Assembly (NCBI GenBank): GCA_937958145.1
Contig: CALGOE010000236.1
Location: 1-17,059, forward strand
Direction: 5' to 3'
DNA from: an uncultured Desulfobacca sp.
GTDB taxonomy: Bacteria > Desulfobacterota > Desulfobaccia > Desulfobaccales > Desulfobaccaceae
Length of the DNA stretch: 17,059 nt
Part shown: positions 1 through 6,842 of the stretch, in pieces
How positions within the stretch are numbered: position 1 is the first letter of the stretch
Layout of the letters: the number at the start of each line of letters is the position of its first letter
Translations under genes and position numbers: made by a program
The notes under the pieces: model-generated
What the model saw: only the letters and a program-made list of their open reading frames with translations
Database searches by the model: none
What the model was told of the DNA's origin: nothing

Positions 1-421
1 GGGCCTGGATCACCTCCAGCACCGCCTCGGCTTGGGTGAGATCCAGGCGACCGGCCAGGAAAGCGCGCTGGGTGAATTCCCCGGGCTGGGCCAGTCTGGC
101 CCCTTCCTGCAGGACCAGGTGCAGAACCTGCTGCAAGACGGCCCAGCCGGAATGGCAGTTGATCTCCACCACATCCTCACGGGTGTAGCTGTGGGGCGCC
201 CGCATGTATGACAGGAGCACCTCATCGATCACCTGACCATCATCCGGGGCAATAATCTGGCCCAGCAGCAGACGGTGGGTGGGAAAAGGCCCCGGGCGAG
301 GCTGCCGGGGACGGAACAGGCGGGTGGCGATGGCCAGGGCCGCCGGGCCGCTGAGACGTACGATACCGATGCCGGCCTGGCCCGGTGGCGTCGCAATGGC
401 CGCAATGGTGTCCGCCTTCAC
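1..421 (-). CDS. mnmE: tRNA uridine-5-carboxymethylaminomethyl synthesis GTPase MnmE, N-terminal part (cut by window edge)
   Basis: MnmE works with MnmG to modify U34 in the wobble position of certain tRNAs, using a folate-derived one-carbon unit and GTP. The visible 140 codons translate to the folate-binding N-terminal domain. It opens with MKADTIAAIATPPGQAGIG, followed by IVRLSGP, SYTREDVVEINCHSG and GEFTQRAFLAGRLDLTQAEA, all hallmarks of the family. The helical and G domains lie beyond the left edge. The start is a GTG whose last two bases are shared with the TGA stop of jag (a GTGA overlap), so the two genes are probably translationally coupled. A GGAGG lies rather far upstream, inside the end of jag. 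It is the last visible gene of the rpmH operon, its usual place. Identity is secure; the start is well supported by the N-terminal motif. Confidence 0.93.
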   Translation of the reverse strand, partial: MKADTIAAIATPPGQAGIGIVRLSGPAALAIATRLFRPRQPRPGPFPTHRLLLGQIIAPDDGQVIDEVLLSYMRAPHSYTREDVVEINCHSGWAVLQQVLHLVLQEGARLAQPGEFTQRAFLAGRLDLTQAEAVLEVIQA

Positions 422-1152
422 CCTAATTCGTTGACAACCTCCAAGGCGCGTTTTTTCCTGACCGGATAGATAATGATCTTTTTATAGAGCCCCTCTCCCC
501 GACTCTTGGTCTTGACCTCCTTGTCGGGCTGCAGGGCCAGATGGACGATGCGCCGGTCATGGGCATTCATGGGGTTCAGGGTGACGGGTTTGCCACTGCG
601 TTTGGCCTTTTCGCCCTGTCGGAGGGCCATTTCAATTAAGGTCTGTTTGTGACGTTCCCGATAGGATTCAATGTCAATAATGACCCGGGGTTTGCGCTGC
701 GTCTGTTTGGCAACGATCTTGGTCACCAGATATTGCAGCGCTTCCAGGGTCTGCCCCTGTTTGCCGATCAGCAGGCCGGCATCTTCCCCTTCTACCACCA
801 GGTGGATGTGATTGGCTTTTTGGATACCCTGCACCGTGCAGGTTTCACCCATTTTCTGCAGCATGGTGGCCAGAACTTCTTGGGCCAGGGGAGCCAGATC
901 GACGCCGCCGGCTTCCTCTGGCGATGGTTGCGGGGCAGGTTCTGCCGCCGGGACAACGGGCTCGGGTTCCGGCGCCGGGGTTTTCAACGCCGCCCGGATT
1001 TTGGCTTTTTTCCCGCCCAAGAGGCCAAAAAGACCCGACGAGCCTAAAGAAACAATTTCGATTTCCAGTTCTTCCGGTGGGACCTTGAAATGGGCGATCG
1101 CCTGAGCAATGGCGTCTTCCGGATCTTTGCCTTCAAATTCCACAAAATTCAT
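418..1152 (-). CDS. jag: Jag/SpoIIIJ-associated RNA-binding protein (Jag-N, KH, R3H)
   Basis: This 244-residue cytoplasmic RNA-binding protein is a regular neighbour of yidC. Residues 1-52 form the Jag-N domain (MNFVEFEGKDPEDAI, then SSGLFGLLGGKKA). Residues 58-82 are a Pro/Ala/Glu-rich linker. The KH domain follows, with its GxxG loop at GLLIGKQGQT (127-136). An R3H domain closes the protein, with DRRIVH at about 199-204. The ATG at 1152 is chosen because GGAGG sits 5 nt upstream; a GTG four codons earlier overlaps that same ribosome-binding site and is less likely. The gene lies 17 nt after yidC and overlaps mnmE by 4 nt. The family (also called KhpB or EloR) is tied to cell elongation and division in Gram-positives. 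Its role in deltaproteobacteria is not established, but rod-shape genes lie just across the divergent promoter region. Confidence 0.93.
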   Translation of the reverse strand: MNFVEFEGKDPEDAIAQAIAHFKVPPEELEIEIVSLGSSGLFGLLGGKKAKIRAALKTPAPEPEPVVPAAEPAPQPSPEEAGGVDLAPLAQEVLATMLQKMGETCTVQGIQKANHIHLVVEGEDAGLLIGKQGQTLEALQYLVTKIVAKQTQRKPRVIIDIESYRERHKQTLIEMALRQGEKAKRSGKPVTLNPMNAHDRRIVHLALQPDKEVKTKSRGEGLYKKIIIYPVRKKRALEVVNELG

Positions 1153-1169
1153 GCAGACCTCCACCGCGG

Positions 1170-2876
1170 TTAGGACATATACTTATTGGTGTAGTATTGC
1201 TGGATGATGGCCAGGATATTATTGAGCAGCCAATACAACACCAGACCGGATGCAAAATTCAGAAACATAAAGGTGAAGATTATGGGCATGAACAACATCA
1301 TCTTGGCCTGGGCCGGATCGCCCGGCGAAGGGGTCATCTTCTGCTGGATGAACATGGTGGCGCCCATAATGATGGGGGTGATCAGCAGCGGGTCCTTGGC
1401 GGACAGGTCGGCCAGCCAGACGATATCGGTGAAGGGCAGGGTGGAGATAAACGGCGCGTTCCGCAATTCAATGGAATAGCCCAAAATATTATACAGCGCG
1501 ATAAAGACCGGCAATTGCAGCAGCATGGGCAGGCAGCCGCCCATGGGATTGACCTTGTAGGTCCGGTACAGGTTCATCAGCTCTTTATTGAGGGCCTCCC
1601 GGTCATCTTTATATTTTTCCCGTAATTTTGCGATCTTGGGCTGGAGTTTCTGCATATTCTGCATCGACTTGAAACTCTTGTGGTTGGGATAAATAAAGAG
1701 AATGCGGATGATAATGGTCAGGGCGATAATGGCCAGGCCCCAGTTGTGGAAAAAGCCATAAAAGAATTTCAACACATACAAAAGCGGCAGGGCCAGCACG
1801 TGGAACCATCCGAAGTCCACCGTCCGTTCCAGACCGAAGCCGACGGATCGGAGGATTGCCCGGTCTTTGGGGCCAAAATAAAAAATATACGGCACGCTGA
1901 CCTCGGTGCCGGGCTGCACCTCCTCCAAGTCGGCCTTCAGGGTGACGGCCATCACCTTGGCCGGCAACTCCTGCACCACGGCCACCGGTTTCACGCCGTT
2001 GGCCGGCGGCACCGCCGCCATCATGAAAAAGCCCGTCTCCAGAGAAGCCCAATCAAAATCAGGAATGGTCTGGGGCTCTTTAAGACTGCCGGGACTGATG
2101 CTCTCCCGGCTCTGTTTTACCGACCACACCAGGCCGCTGAAGCCGGAGCCTTCGGTCTGCCCGACATTATCATAGAGGGCAACAGCCAAAGTACCCCTGA
2201 CCGGTGCAGCCGTGTGATTCTGGACCGTGGAGGTCATATCCAGTCGGTAACTGTCGCCCCGCACCGTAAAGGTCTTGACCAAGGTCACGCCGTCCGGACC
2301 GGTATGGGTGAAATTAAGGCGCATCTCGCCGGTGTCCGAGACAACGAGCTTGGGTTTGTCCGCCGTGTAGAGGACCTCGGGCCCGATCCCCGCCGCCGCT
2401 GTCTGCCAGGTCAGGGCCAACGGCAGGTGGTCAGTGTTCTCCAGACGGATCAATTCCTTCGGGTTGGTGATCTCCCCCAGCGATCGATACCGCTGGATGT
2501 CAATGCTGAACATCCACAGACTGAACTCGGCGATCTTTTGGAACGGCAATTGCTCCCAGAACTTTTTTAACCGAAAACTTTTTACCCTGGCCCCTTGTTC
2601 GGTAATAACCGCCTGATAGAGGGGCGTGTCCACGAGGATGTCCCGGGCTGCCCGGCCGGCCCCGGGTTGAACTGCAACCGGTGCACTGGGCTGAAGGGGC
2701 TGAAGGGGCATTGCCGGCTTGCTGATGGGCGTTCCTGTGGTCGTGGGGGCGGGGGCGGGTGCTTCCGACGGCGCCGTGGGCGCCGGCGCCGGGGGTTGGA
2801 GTTTCTGTTGTACATAAGCGAAGCCGGCAAAAATGGCGAAACTGAGCACCACCGCCAACAACATGCGTTTTTCCAT
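1170..2876 (-). CDS. yidC: Membrane protein insertase YidC
   Basis: YidC inserts and folds inner-membrane proteins, alone or with SecYEG. The 568-residue protein has the Gram-negative layout. A first transmembrane segment lies at about 5-21, then a Pro/Ala-rich linker (about 28-72), a large periplasmic beta domain (about 75-345) and the Oxa1-like core (about 355-563). The core carries the positively charged groove residue R391 in IIIRILFIYPNHK, the cytoplasmic helices (MQKLQPKIAKLREKYKDD) and the conserved NPMGGCLPMLLQLPVFIALY stretch. The ATG at 2876 has GAGGT 7 nt upstream. The gene sits between yidD and jag as expected, but a 205-nt gap separates it from yidD, wider than usual. No missing residue or frameshift was seen. 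Confidence 0.97.
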   Translation of the reverse strand: MEKRMLLAVVLSFAIFAGFAYVQQKLQPPAPAPTAPSEAPAPAPTTTGTPISKPAMPLQPLQPSAPVAVQPGAGRAARDILVDTPLYQAVITEQGARVKSFRLKKFWEQLPFQKIAEFSLWMFSIDIQRYRSLGEITNPKELIRLENTDHLPLALTWQTAAAGIGPEVLYTADKPKLVVSDTGEMRLNFTHTGPDGVTLVKTFTVRGDSYRLDMTSTVQNHTAAPVRGTLAVALYDNVGQTEGSGFSGLVWSVKQSRESISPGSLKEPQTIPDFDWASLETGFFMMAAVPPANGVKPVAVVQELPAKVMAVTLKADLEEVQPGTEVSVPYIFYFGPKDRAILRSVGFGLERTVDFGWFHVLALPLLYVLKFFYGFFHNWGLAIIALTIIIRILFIYPNHKSFKSMQNMQKLQPKIAKLREKYKDDREALNKELMNLYRTYKVNPMGGCLPMLLQLPVFIALYNILGYSIELRNAPFISTLPFTDIVWLADLSAKDPLLITPIIMGATMFIQQKMTPSPGDPAQAKMMLFMPIIFTFMFLNFASGLVLYWLLNNILAIIQQYYTNKYMS

Positions 2877-3081
2877 AGAATTTACCTCAGTAGTCGATCA
2901 TCCCTGGCGTCGGGCACCCAACAGGTTGTTTGCACATTCTCCCCCTCCCTGCCAGGGGGAGAAAACTTTTTCCTAACTTTTTGGGCAGCGCCAAAAGGGC
3001 AGGCCGGCTTTGGGCGAGGCACCTCTGGAGGGCACGGCAGTATCCGCCCCCTGCCTCTCGGAGCACTTTGGCAGTCACCTG
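2877..3081. other. Gene-free gap between yidD and yidC with a perfect hairpin
   Basis: No convincing gene lies here. The open frames present are continuations or shadows of yidD, have no ribosome-binding site and resemble nothing. The gap holds a perfect 10-bp inverted repeat (2937-2946 and 2954-2963, TTCTCCCCCT/AGGGGGAGAA) with a 7-nt loop. On the operon strand it is not followed by a T run, so it does not look like an intrinsic terminator. It may be an mRNA-processing or stability element, or a dispersed intergenic palindrome. The yidC ribosome-binding site lies at the left end of the gap. Confidence 0.6.
2937..2963. repeat. 10-bp perfect inverted repeat upstream of yidC
   Basis: The arms TTCTCCCCCT and AGGGGGAGAA flank the 7-nt loop CCCTGCC. 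Read on the minus strand (operon sense) the hairpin is followed by AT-mixed sequence, not a T tract. A weaker C-rich palindrome of similar look occurs at 11685-11702 in the other gene-free region, so the two might belong to one intergenic repeat family. Confidence 0.7.
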
Positions 3082-3291
3082 TCAGGGCACGGGGTCCACG
3101 CCACCCGGATGCCACGGGTGACACTTGCACAACCGCCGCCAAGTCAGCCCCAGACCTCGCCAAAAACCATATTTTGCCAGGGCTTGAGAGGCATACGTGG
3201 AGCAACTGGGGTAAAAACGGCAGGAATGGGGAAAAAGGGGAGAAATAAAAAGCTGATAACCCCGCAGGAGCATAAGGCTGAGTTTAACCAT
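3082..3291 (-). CDS. yidD: Membrane protein insertion efficiency factor YidD
   Basis: YidD is a small inner-membrane-associated protein that assists YidC-dependent insertion. The 69 residues carry the full family signature: LLRGYQLFISPLFPHSCRFY, then PSCSTYASQAL, and the C-terminal CHPWHPGGVDPVP, with the invariant cysteines in place. The ATG at 3291 lies inside the last codons of rnpA, an 8-nt overlap, and GAGGGG just upstream serves as ribosome-binding site. An upstream in-frame ATG at 3354 would add 21 residues of rnpA-antiframe sequence with no family match and is rejected. Length and context are typical. Confidence 0.95.
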   Translation of the reverse strand: MVKLSLMLLRGYQLFISPLFPHSCRFYPSCSTYASQALAKYGFWRGLGLTWRRLCKCHPWHPGGVDPVP

Positions 3292-3649
3292 GTGTCCCCT
3301 CGGTCTTCTCCGGCAACGCCAACACTGCTCCCAATTCAGCCCGGACGTCGGCATACCTCAGGCTGGCAGCGTTTCTCTTGGCGATAATGACGATATCGTG
3401 AGGGGGCAGAACTCCCTTGTGGAGCCTAAAAAATTCCCGTAATAAGCGCTTAACCCGATTCCGTTGTACGGCCTTCCCCAGTTTCTTGGTCGCCACCACT
3501 CCCAGACGGGGCCGATGCAGATCATTGGGCGCCAGAGAAACGATAAAATGCGCCGTATGCCGATTCTTGCCCGAAAGTTTCACCCGCTGAAAGTCTGTCC
3601 GCTTCAGCAGCCGATCGGCTCTGGTAAATCTGGCCTGGCCCTGAGAAAT
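3284..3649 (-). CDS. rnpA: Ribonuclease P protein component, apparent ATT start
   Basis: RnpA is the protein subunit of RNase P, which trims 5' leaders from pre-tRNA. The frame shows RLLKRTDFQRV near the N-terminus, RPRLGVVATKKLGKAVQRNR and VKRLLREFFR, which includes the RNR signature. The first ordinary start codon is a GTG at 3583, but it falls within FQRV and would delete the conserved first helix. The same frame stays open upstream to the rpmH stop codon and encodes the expected QGQARFTRADRLLKRTDF. That stretch contains no ATG, GTG or TTG. An ATT at 3649 has AAGGA 6 nt upstream and would give 121 residues, a normal family length; a second ATT at 3655 abuts the same AAGGA. I therefore infer an ATT start, with a base error in the assembly as the alternative. 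It overlaps yidD by 8 nt. Confidence 0.85.
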   Translation of the reverse strand: MSQGQARFTRADRLLKRTDFQRVKLSGKNRHTAHFIVSLAPNDLHRPRLGVVATKKLGKAVQRNRVKRLLREFFRLHKGVLPPHDIVIIAKRNAASLRYADVRAELGAVLALPEKTEGTHG

Positions 3650-3706
3650 TGTAATTCCTTGCCTGTAGCTGAAGGTGCGTGGTGGTCGCGCGGTACTCCA
3701 GACCCG

Positions 3707-3841
3707 TTAAATTCCCAGTCTTTTTCTGCCCTTGGCCCGGCGGCGCTTGATGACCAGACGGCCACCCCGAGTACTCATCCGGACCAGAAAGCCATAGGAG
3801 CGCGCCCGTTTGACATTATGTGGTTGATAGGTTCGCTTCAT
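3707..3841 (-). CDS. rpmH: 50S ribosomal protein L34
   Basis: This 44-residue basic protein of the large ribosomal subunit reads MKRTYQPHNVKRARSYGF, then LVRMSTRGGRLVIKRRRAKG and RKRLGI. It is an almost textbook L34 with the MKRTxQP start and the GRxVIxRRRAKGRKRL end. It is easily missed because of its length. The ATG at 3841 has AAAAGG 9 nt upstream. It is the first gene of the minus-strand operon and probably uses the promoter near 4140, which would leave a leader of roughly 265 nt. It shares the reading frame with rnpA, which begins 57 nt beyond its stop codon. Confidence 0.97.
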   Translation of the reverse strand: MKRTYQPHNVKRARSYGFLVRMSTRGGRLVIKRRRAKGRKRLGI

Positions 3842-4114
3842 AATCTTCTACCTTTTATGCAAATTAATGCCCTTCCTGTTTAGTCCGAAAGCGGACGGAG
3901 GCAACACAACCAGGATAAGGCGTCTAGTGCCCTAAAAACCGCACCCCCCCAGGGCCAACCGGCTTGGGTCAGCAGCCCCGACGACACGTCGGCTCAGTCT
4001 TCAACGGCTCAACCAGTCGCTTGGCTCCTGGCACCGGCGGTCGAGCCACAATACTGCAGCTCTCCCCCGGCAAATGCACTTCCCCTTCATCCTGTTTGCA
4101 GTCTGTAAAAATAT

Positions 4115-4145
4115 ATTTTAAATCAAAAAAAACCATATTTGTCAA
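4115..4145 (-). promoter_or_regulatory. Candidate sigma-70 promoter for the rpmH operon
   Basis: On the minus strand a perfect TTGACA (4145-4140) is followed 19 nt later by TAAAAT (4120-4115). A 17-nt spacer would instead place TTTAAA as the -10. The flanking sequence is strongly AT-rich in an otherwise GC-rich stretch. It faces rpmH. The -10 spacing is not ideal, so the exact start is uncertain. Confidence 0.5.
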
Positions 4146-4320
4146 GACGGCAGGGCGTTTTCTCCACCCGCCGCGGCCAGCCCTTCTGGCGTGCATTTTG
4201 AGGTTGAATTTTTGGGGGATCATGAGAAAATAAAGGTTGCCATCCCTGCCCAAAGCCCAATTCTCTCCTGATTCTCCGGCAACTGCTGGCGACGGCTTTA
4301 TCGTTGCCACCGCCGAATCA

Positions 4321-4354
4321 GATATAGTATATCAGGTATGCTGCCAAGGCAGCA
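4321..4354. promoter_or_regulatory. Paired palindromes with a TATAGT box upstream of mreB
   Basis: A perfect 13-bp palindrome GATATAGTATATC (4321-4333) contains a -10-like TATAGT. Five bases later comes a perfect 16-bp palindrome TGCTGCCAAGGCAGCA (4339-4354). The -35 region is poor (TTGCCA is too close to TATAGT; with an 18-nt spacer it would pair with TATATC). The arrangement could be an mreB promoter with an operator just downstream, or a hairpin in the mreB leader. Function is inferred only. Confidence 0.35.
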
Positions 4355-4432
4355 CAAAAAATGTTTTCTCCGGCAGTAAAACAGATAAATGGAAACGAGG
4401 CTGAAGGGAGAGCCAGAAAAAAGGAGCCCGTT

Positions 4433-5467
4433 ATGTTTCTTGACCCCATATTGGGAATATTTTCCAACGATTTAGCGATCGACCTGGGCACCGCCAATAC
4501 CCTCGTCTATGTCAAGGGCAAAGGTATCGTCCTGAGCGAACCTTCGGTGGTGGCAGTACGGAAAAATGCCCGGGATCGGAATAAGGTCCTGGCCGTAGGC
4601 CGTGAGGCCAAGATGATGTTGGGCCGCACCCCCGGCAACATCATCGCCACCCGCCCCATGAAAGACGGGGTCATCGCCGATTTCGAAATCACCGAAGCCA
4701 TGCTTCGCCACTTCATCCAAAAAGTCCATAATCGCCGTACCCTTATCCGCCCCCGGATTATCGTCTGCGTCCCTTCCGGCATCACGCCGGTGGAAAAACG
4801 GGCGGTGCGCGAGTCGGCGGAATCCGCCGGCGCCCGAGAGGTCTACCTCATCGAGGAGCCCATGGCCGCTGCCATCGGCGCCGGTCTCCCCATCACCGAA
4901 CCCACCTGTAATATGGTGGTGGATATCGGCGGCGGCACCACCGAAGTCGCGGTCATCTCCCTGGCCGGCATCGTCTATTGCAAATCCGTCCGCACCGGCG
5001 GCGATAAAATGGATGAATCCATCCTCCATTACATCAAACGGAAATATAATCTCCTCATCGGCGAAAGAACCGCCGAGATCATCAAAACCACCATCGGCAA
5101 CGCCTATCCCTTGGGCGAACCCGAGGAAATCGAGGTCAAGGGCCGGGATCTGGTCACCGGCATCCCCAAAATCCTGACCATCAACTCCGAGGAAGTGCGG
5201 GAGGCAATCCAGGAGCAGATCGATACCATCATCAATGCGGTCAAAACCGCCCTGGAGCAGACCCCGCCCGAACTGGCGGCCGACATCGTCGATCGCGGCA
5301 TCTATCTCACCGGCGGCGGCGCGCTCCTCAAACACCTGGATGTGCTGTTGCATCAGGAAACCGGCGTCCCCATCCACATTGCCGAGGATCCCCTCTCCGC
5401 CGTGGTCCTCGGCTCCGGCCGGGCCCTGGATGATATTGATATTCTGCGGGAAGTTACCGTTGAATAA
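4433..5467 (+). CDS. mreB: Rod shape-determining protein MreB (bacterial actin)
   Basis: MreB forms membrane-bound filaments that steer the cell-wall elongation machinery. The 344 residues show the actin-fold nucleotide site: phosphate-1 loop AIDLGTANT (15-23), VPSGITPVEKRAVRESAESA (113-132), YLIEEPMAAAIGAG (138-151), phosphate-2 loop VVDIGGGTTEVAV (162-174) and YLTGGGALL (291-299). The N-terminal MFLDPILGIF is amphipathic and fits membrane attachment. The ATG at 4433 has AAGGAG 6 nt upstream. An in-frame ATG 24 codons earlier would add a non-conserved, charged stretch and is rejected. It is the first gene of mreB-mreC-mreD-mrdA and overlaps mreC by 8 nt. Confidence 0.97.
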   Translation: MFLDPILGIFSNDLAIDLGTANTLVYVKGKGIVLSEPSVVAVRKNARDRNKVLAVGREAKMMLGRTPGNIIATRPMKDGVIADFEITEAMLRHFIQKVHNRRTLIRPRIIVCVPSGITPVEKRAVRESAESAGAREVYLIEEPMAAAIGAGLPITEPTCNMVVDIGGGTTEVAVISLAGIVYCKSVRTGGDKMDESILHYIKRKYNLLIGERTAEIIKTTIGNAYPLGEPEEIEVKGRDLVTGIPKILTINSEEVREAIQEQIDTIINAVKTALEQTPPELAADIVDRGIYLTGGGALLKHLDVLLHQETGVPIHIAEDPLSAVVLGSGRALDDIDILREVTVE

Positions 5468-6308
5468 CAAACCCGACGATCTCAGTCACCGGCGCCTGCA
5501 CCTCCTCATTCTGGTCGTTTCCATACTCCTGATCTTCATCCTGATCTCCGCCAGCATCCGGGACCAGCATCCCCTAAGGCCCCTCGAGGCGATGGTGGTC
5601 AAGGCCACCGCCCCGGTTTTCAATCTTTTCCATGAGTCTGTGGCCCTCGTCAGCCGCATCTGGCGAGGCTATATTTATCTGGTGGGGGTCCAGGCCGAAA
5701 ATGAACGCCTGAAATTGCAGGCCCAGGAGAGTCTCAGCAAAGAGGCCTTGTACCAGGAAACTCTCCTGGAAAAAGAGCGCCTGCGCCAGCTCCTGGAGTT
5801 TAAAAACCAGGCGGCCTTGCCGGTCACCGGGGCCCGCATCATCGGTTTTGATTTCTCCATCTGGTTCAAGTGTGCCTTTCTGGATAAAGGCAGCAACGAC
5901 GGCCTGAAATGGGGCATGCCGGTCATCAACGCCGCCGGGGTCGTGGGCCGGGTGGTCCAGGTCTACCCGGAGTACGCCAAAGTCCTGCTCCTCATTGACC
6001 GGACCAGCGCCGTGGATGCCATCGTGCAACGCAACCGCGTGCGCGGCATCCTGAACGGCGTCGGCGCTAACCGCTGTTTTCTCCGCTATATCCATAAAAA
6101 TCAGGATGTTCAGGTGGGCGATGTGATCCTCGCCTCCGGCCTGGGCGGGGTCTTCCCCCGGGGCATGGTCCTGGGCACCGTCACCGCCGTGGATAAAAAG
6201 GTGCCGGGCCTGTTTCAGGAGGTGGAGGTGGAGCCGGCCGCCGATTACACCCGCCTGGAAGAGGTGTTGGTCGTCAAAACCGTCCAAACCGTCTTAAGCA
6301 AACCTTAA
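5460..6308 (+). CDS. mreC: Rod shape-determining protein MreC, TTG start
   Basis: MreC is a bitopic inner-membrane protein whose periplasmic beta-barrel part binds PBP2 and links it to MreB. The 282 residues show a short basic N-terminus (SHRRLHL), one membrane segment at about 13-31, a coiled coil at about 72-115 (VQAENERLKLQAQESLSKEA onward) and the two-barrel domain with PVINAAGVVGRVVQV, LLLIDRTSAVDAIVQRNRVR and LASGLGGVFPRGMVLGTV. No ATG or GTG precedes the membrane segment; the TTG at 5460, inside the end of mreB, has GGGAAG a few bases upstream and gives a normal N-terminus. An open frame reaching farther upstream into mreB is a shadow. Confidence 0.93.
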   Translation: MNNKPDDLSHRRLHLLILVVSILLIFILISASIRDQHPLRPLEAMVVKATAPVFNLFHESVALVSRIWRGYIYLVGVQAENERLKLQAQESLSKEALYQETLLEKERLRQLLEFKNQAALPVTGARIIGFDFSIWFKCAFLDKGSNDGLKWGMPVINAAGVVGRVVQVYPEYAKVLLLIDRTSAVDAIVQRNRVRGILNGVGANRCFLRYIHKNQDVQVGDVILASGLGGVFPRGMVLGTVTAVDKKVPGLFQEVEVEPAADYTRLEEVLVVKTVQTVLSKP

Positions 6309-6319
6309 CTGCCGTCGTC

Positions 6320-6832
6320 ATGGTGCTCTTTTACCTTCTCCTGGGGTTTTTTCTGTTTTTTCTGCAACACCTGCTCCCTTTGCCGGCTCCTGTCCGTCTG
6401 GACCTGTTGACCCTGTTCCTGGTCTTTGTCACTCTGCGGGCCGATTTTATCGTGGCCGTGGTGCTGGCCCTGCTCCTGGGGTTTGTGTTGGACTGTTACG
6501 GCCTGGCCCCCTTGGGCGTGCAGGTGGCGCTCCTGCTGACTGCCGTCGTGGGCACGGCCCTGGTCCGGCGTCATTTCAACTTCCTCTATATTCTGCCTCA
6601 AATCGCCGGGGTGGCGGTCATCATGCTGCTCCAGGGGTTGGTCATGCTCGGCCTGCTGCACCTGCTGCTTCCGGTCCCCGTAGTCTATCCGACCATGGTC
6701 TGGCAGGTCTTGCTGCAGCTCAGCGGCACGGCCCTCAGCGCCCCCTTGGTTCTGGGACTCTTCAACCTCCTGGAAAAGGCCTGGCGGCGCTGGCTGCTGC
6801 AAAAAAGCGTGCGGACTTCTCTGGAGACTTGA
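6320..6832 (+). CDS. mreD: Rod shape-determining protein MreD
   Basis: This is a 170-residue, very hydrophobic inner-membrane protein of the elongation complex. About five membrane segments can be seen (roughly 2-20, 25-55, 62-82, 92-120 and 128-150), separated by short loops such as LPLPAPVRLDLL and LVRRHFNFLYILPQ, ending in a basic tail (EKAWRRWLLQKSVRTS). MreD is poorly conserved in sequence, so the call rests on topology, length and the position between mreC and mrdA. The ATG at 6320 lacks a clear ribosome-binding site and lies 11 nt after mreC, which suggests translational coupling. mrdA begins 10 nt downstream. Confidence 0.88.
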   Translation: MVLFYLLLGFFLFFLQHLLPLPAPVRLDLLTLFLVFVTLRADFIVAVVLALLLGFVLDCYGLAPLGVQVALLLTAVVGTALVRRHFNFLYILPQIAGVAVIMLLQGLVMLGLLHLLLPVPVVYPTMVWQVLLQLSGTALSAPLVLGLFNLLEKAWRRWLLQKSVRTSLET

Positions 6833-6842
6833 TGAGGCAAGC

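Larger units (their letters stand above)
3842..4432. other. Divergent rpmH/mreB control region, no gene seen
   Basis: About 590 bp between the start codons of rpmH and mreB hold no credible gene. Near rpmH there are short palindromes: GTCCG-AAAG-CGGAC at 3883-3896 and CCGACG-ACA-CGTCGG at 3978-3992. An AT-rich block at about 4105-4145 holds the candidate rpmH promoter. Closer to mreB lie GATATAGTATATC (4321-4333) and TGCTGCCAAGGCAGCA (4339-4354). No DnaA box of the TTATCCACA type was found, so there is no evidence that this is the replication origin, although rpmH is often near it in other bacteria. Confidence 0.6.

Noticed and set aside
2937..2963. Intrinsic terminator between yidD and yidC
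   Set aside because: The stem is good but no T tract follows on the operon strand, and stopping here would cut off yidC, jag and mnmE.
2882..3205. Possible small gene in the yidD-yidC gap on the minus strand
   Set aside because: It overlaps yidD in another frame, has no family resemblance and no ribosome-binding site.
3842..4432. Replication origin next to rpmH
   Set aside because: No TTATCCACA-type DnaA boxes or AT-rich tandem repeats were seen, and dnaA is not present.
4355..4432. Riboswitch or terminator-type leader for mreB
   Set aside because: I could not match a known riboswitch core, and the nearby hairpin has only a two-base loop with no T run after it.
4472..6287. Long minus-strand frames opposite mreB and mreC
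   Set aside because: Low-complexity Asp/Gly/His-rich translations that mirror the codon bias of the real genes; no ribosome-binding sites or motifs.
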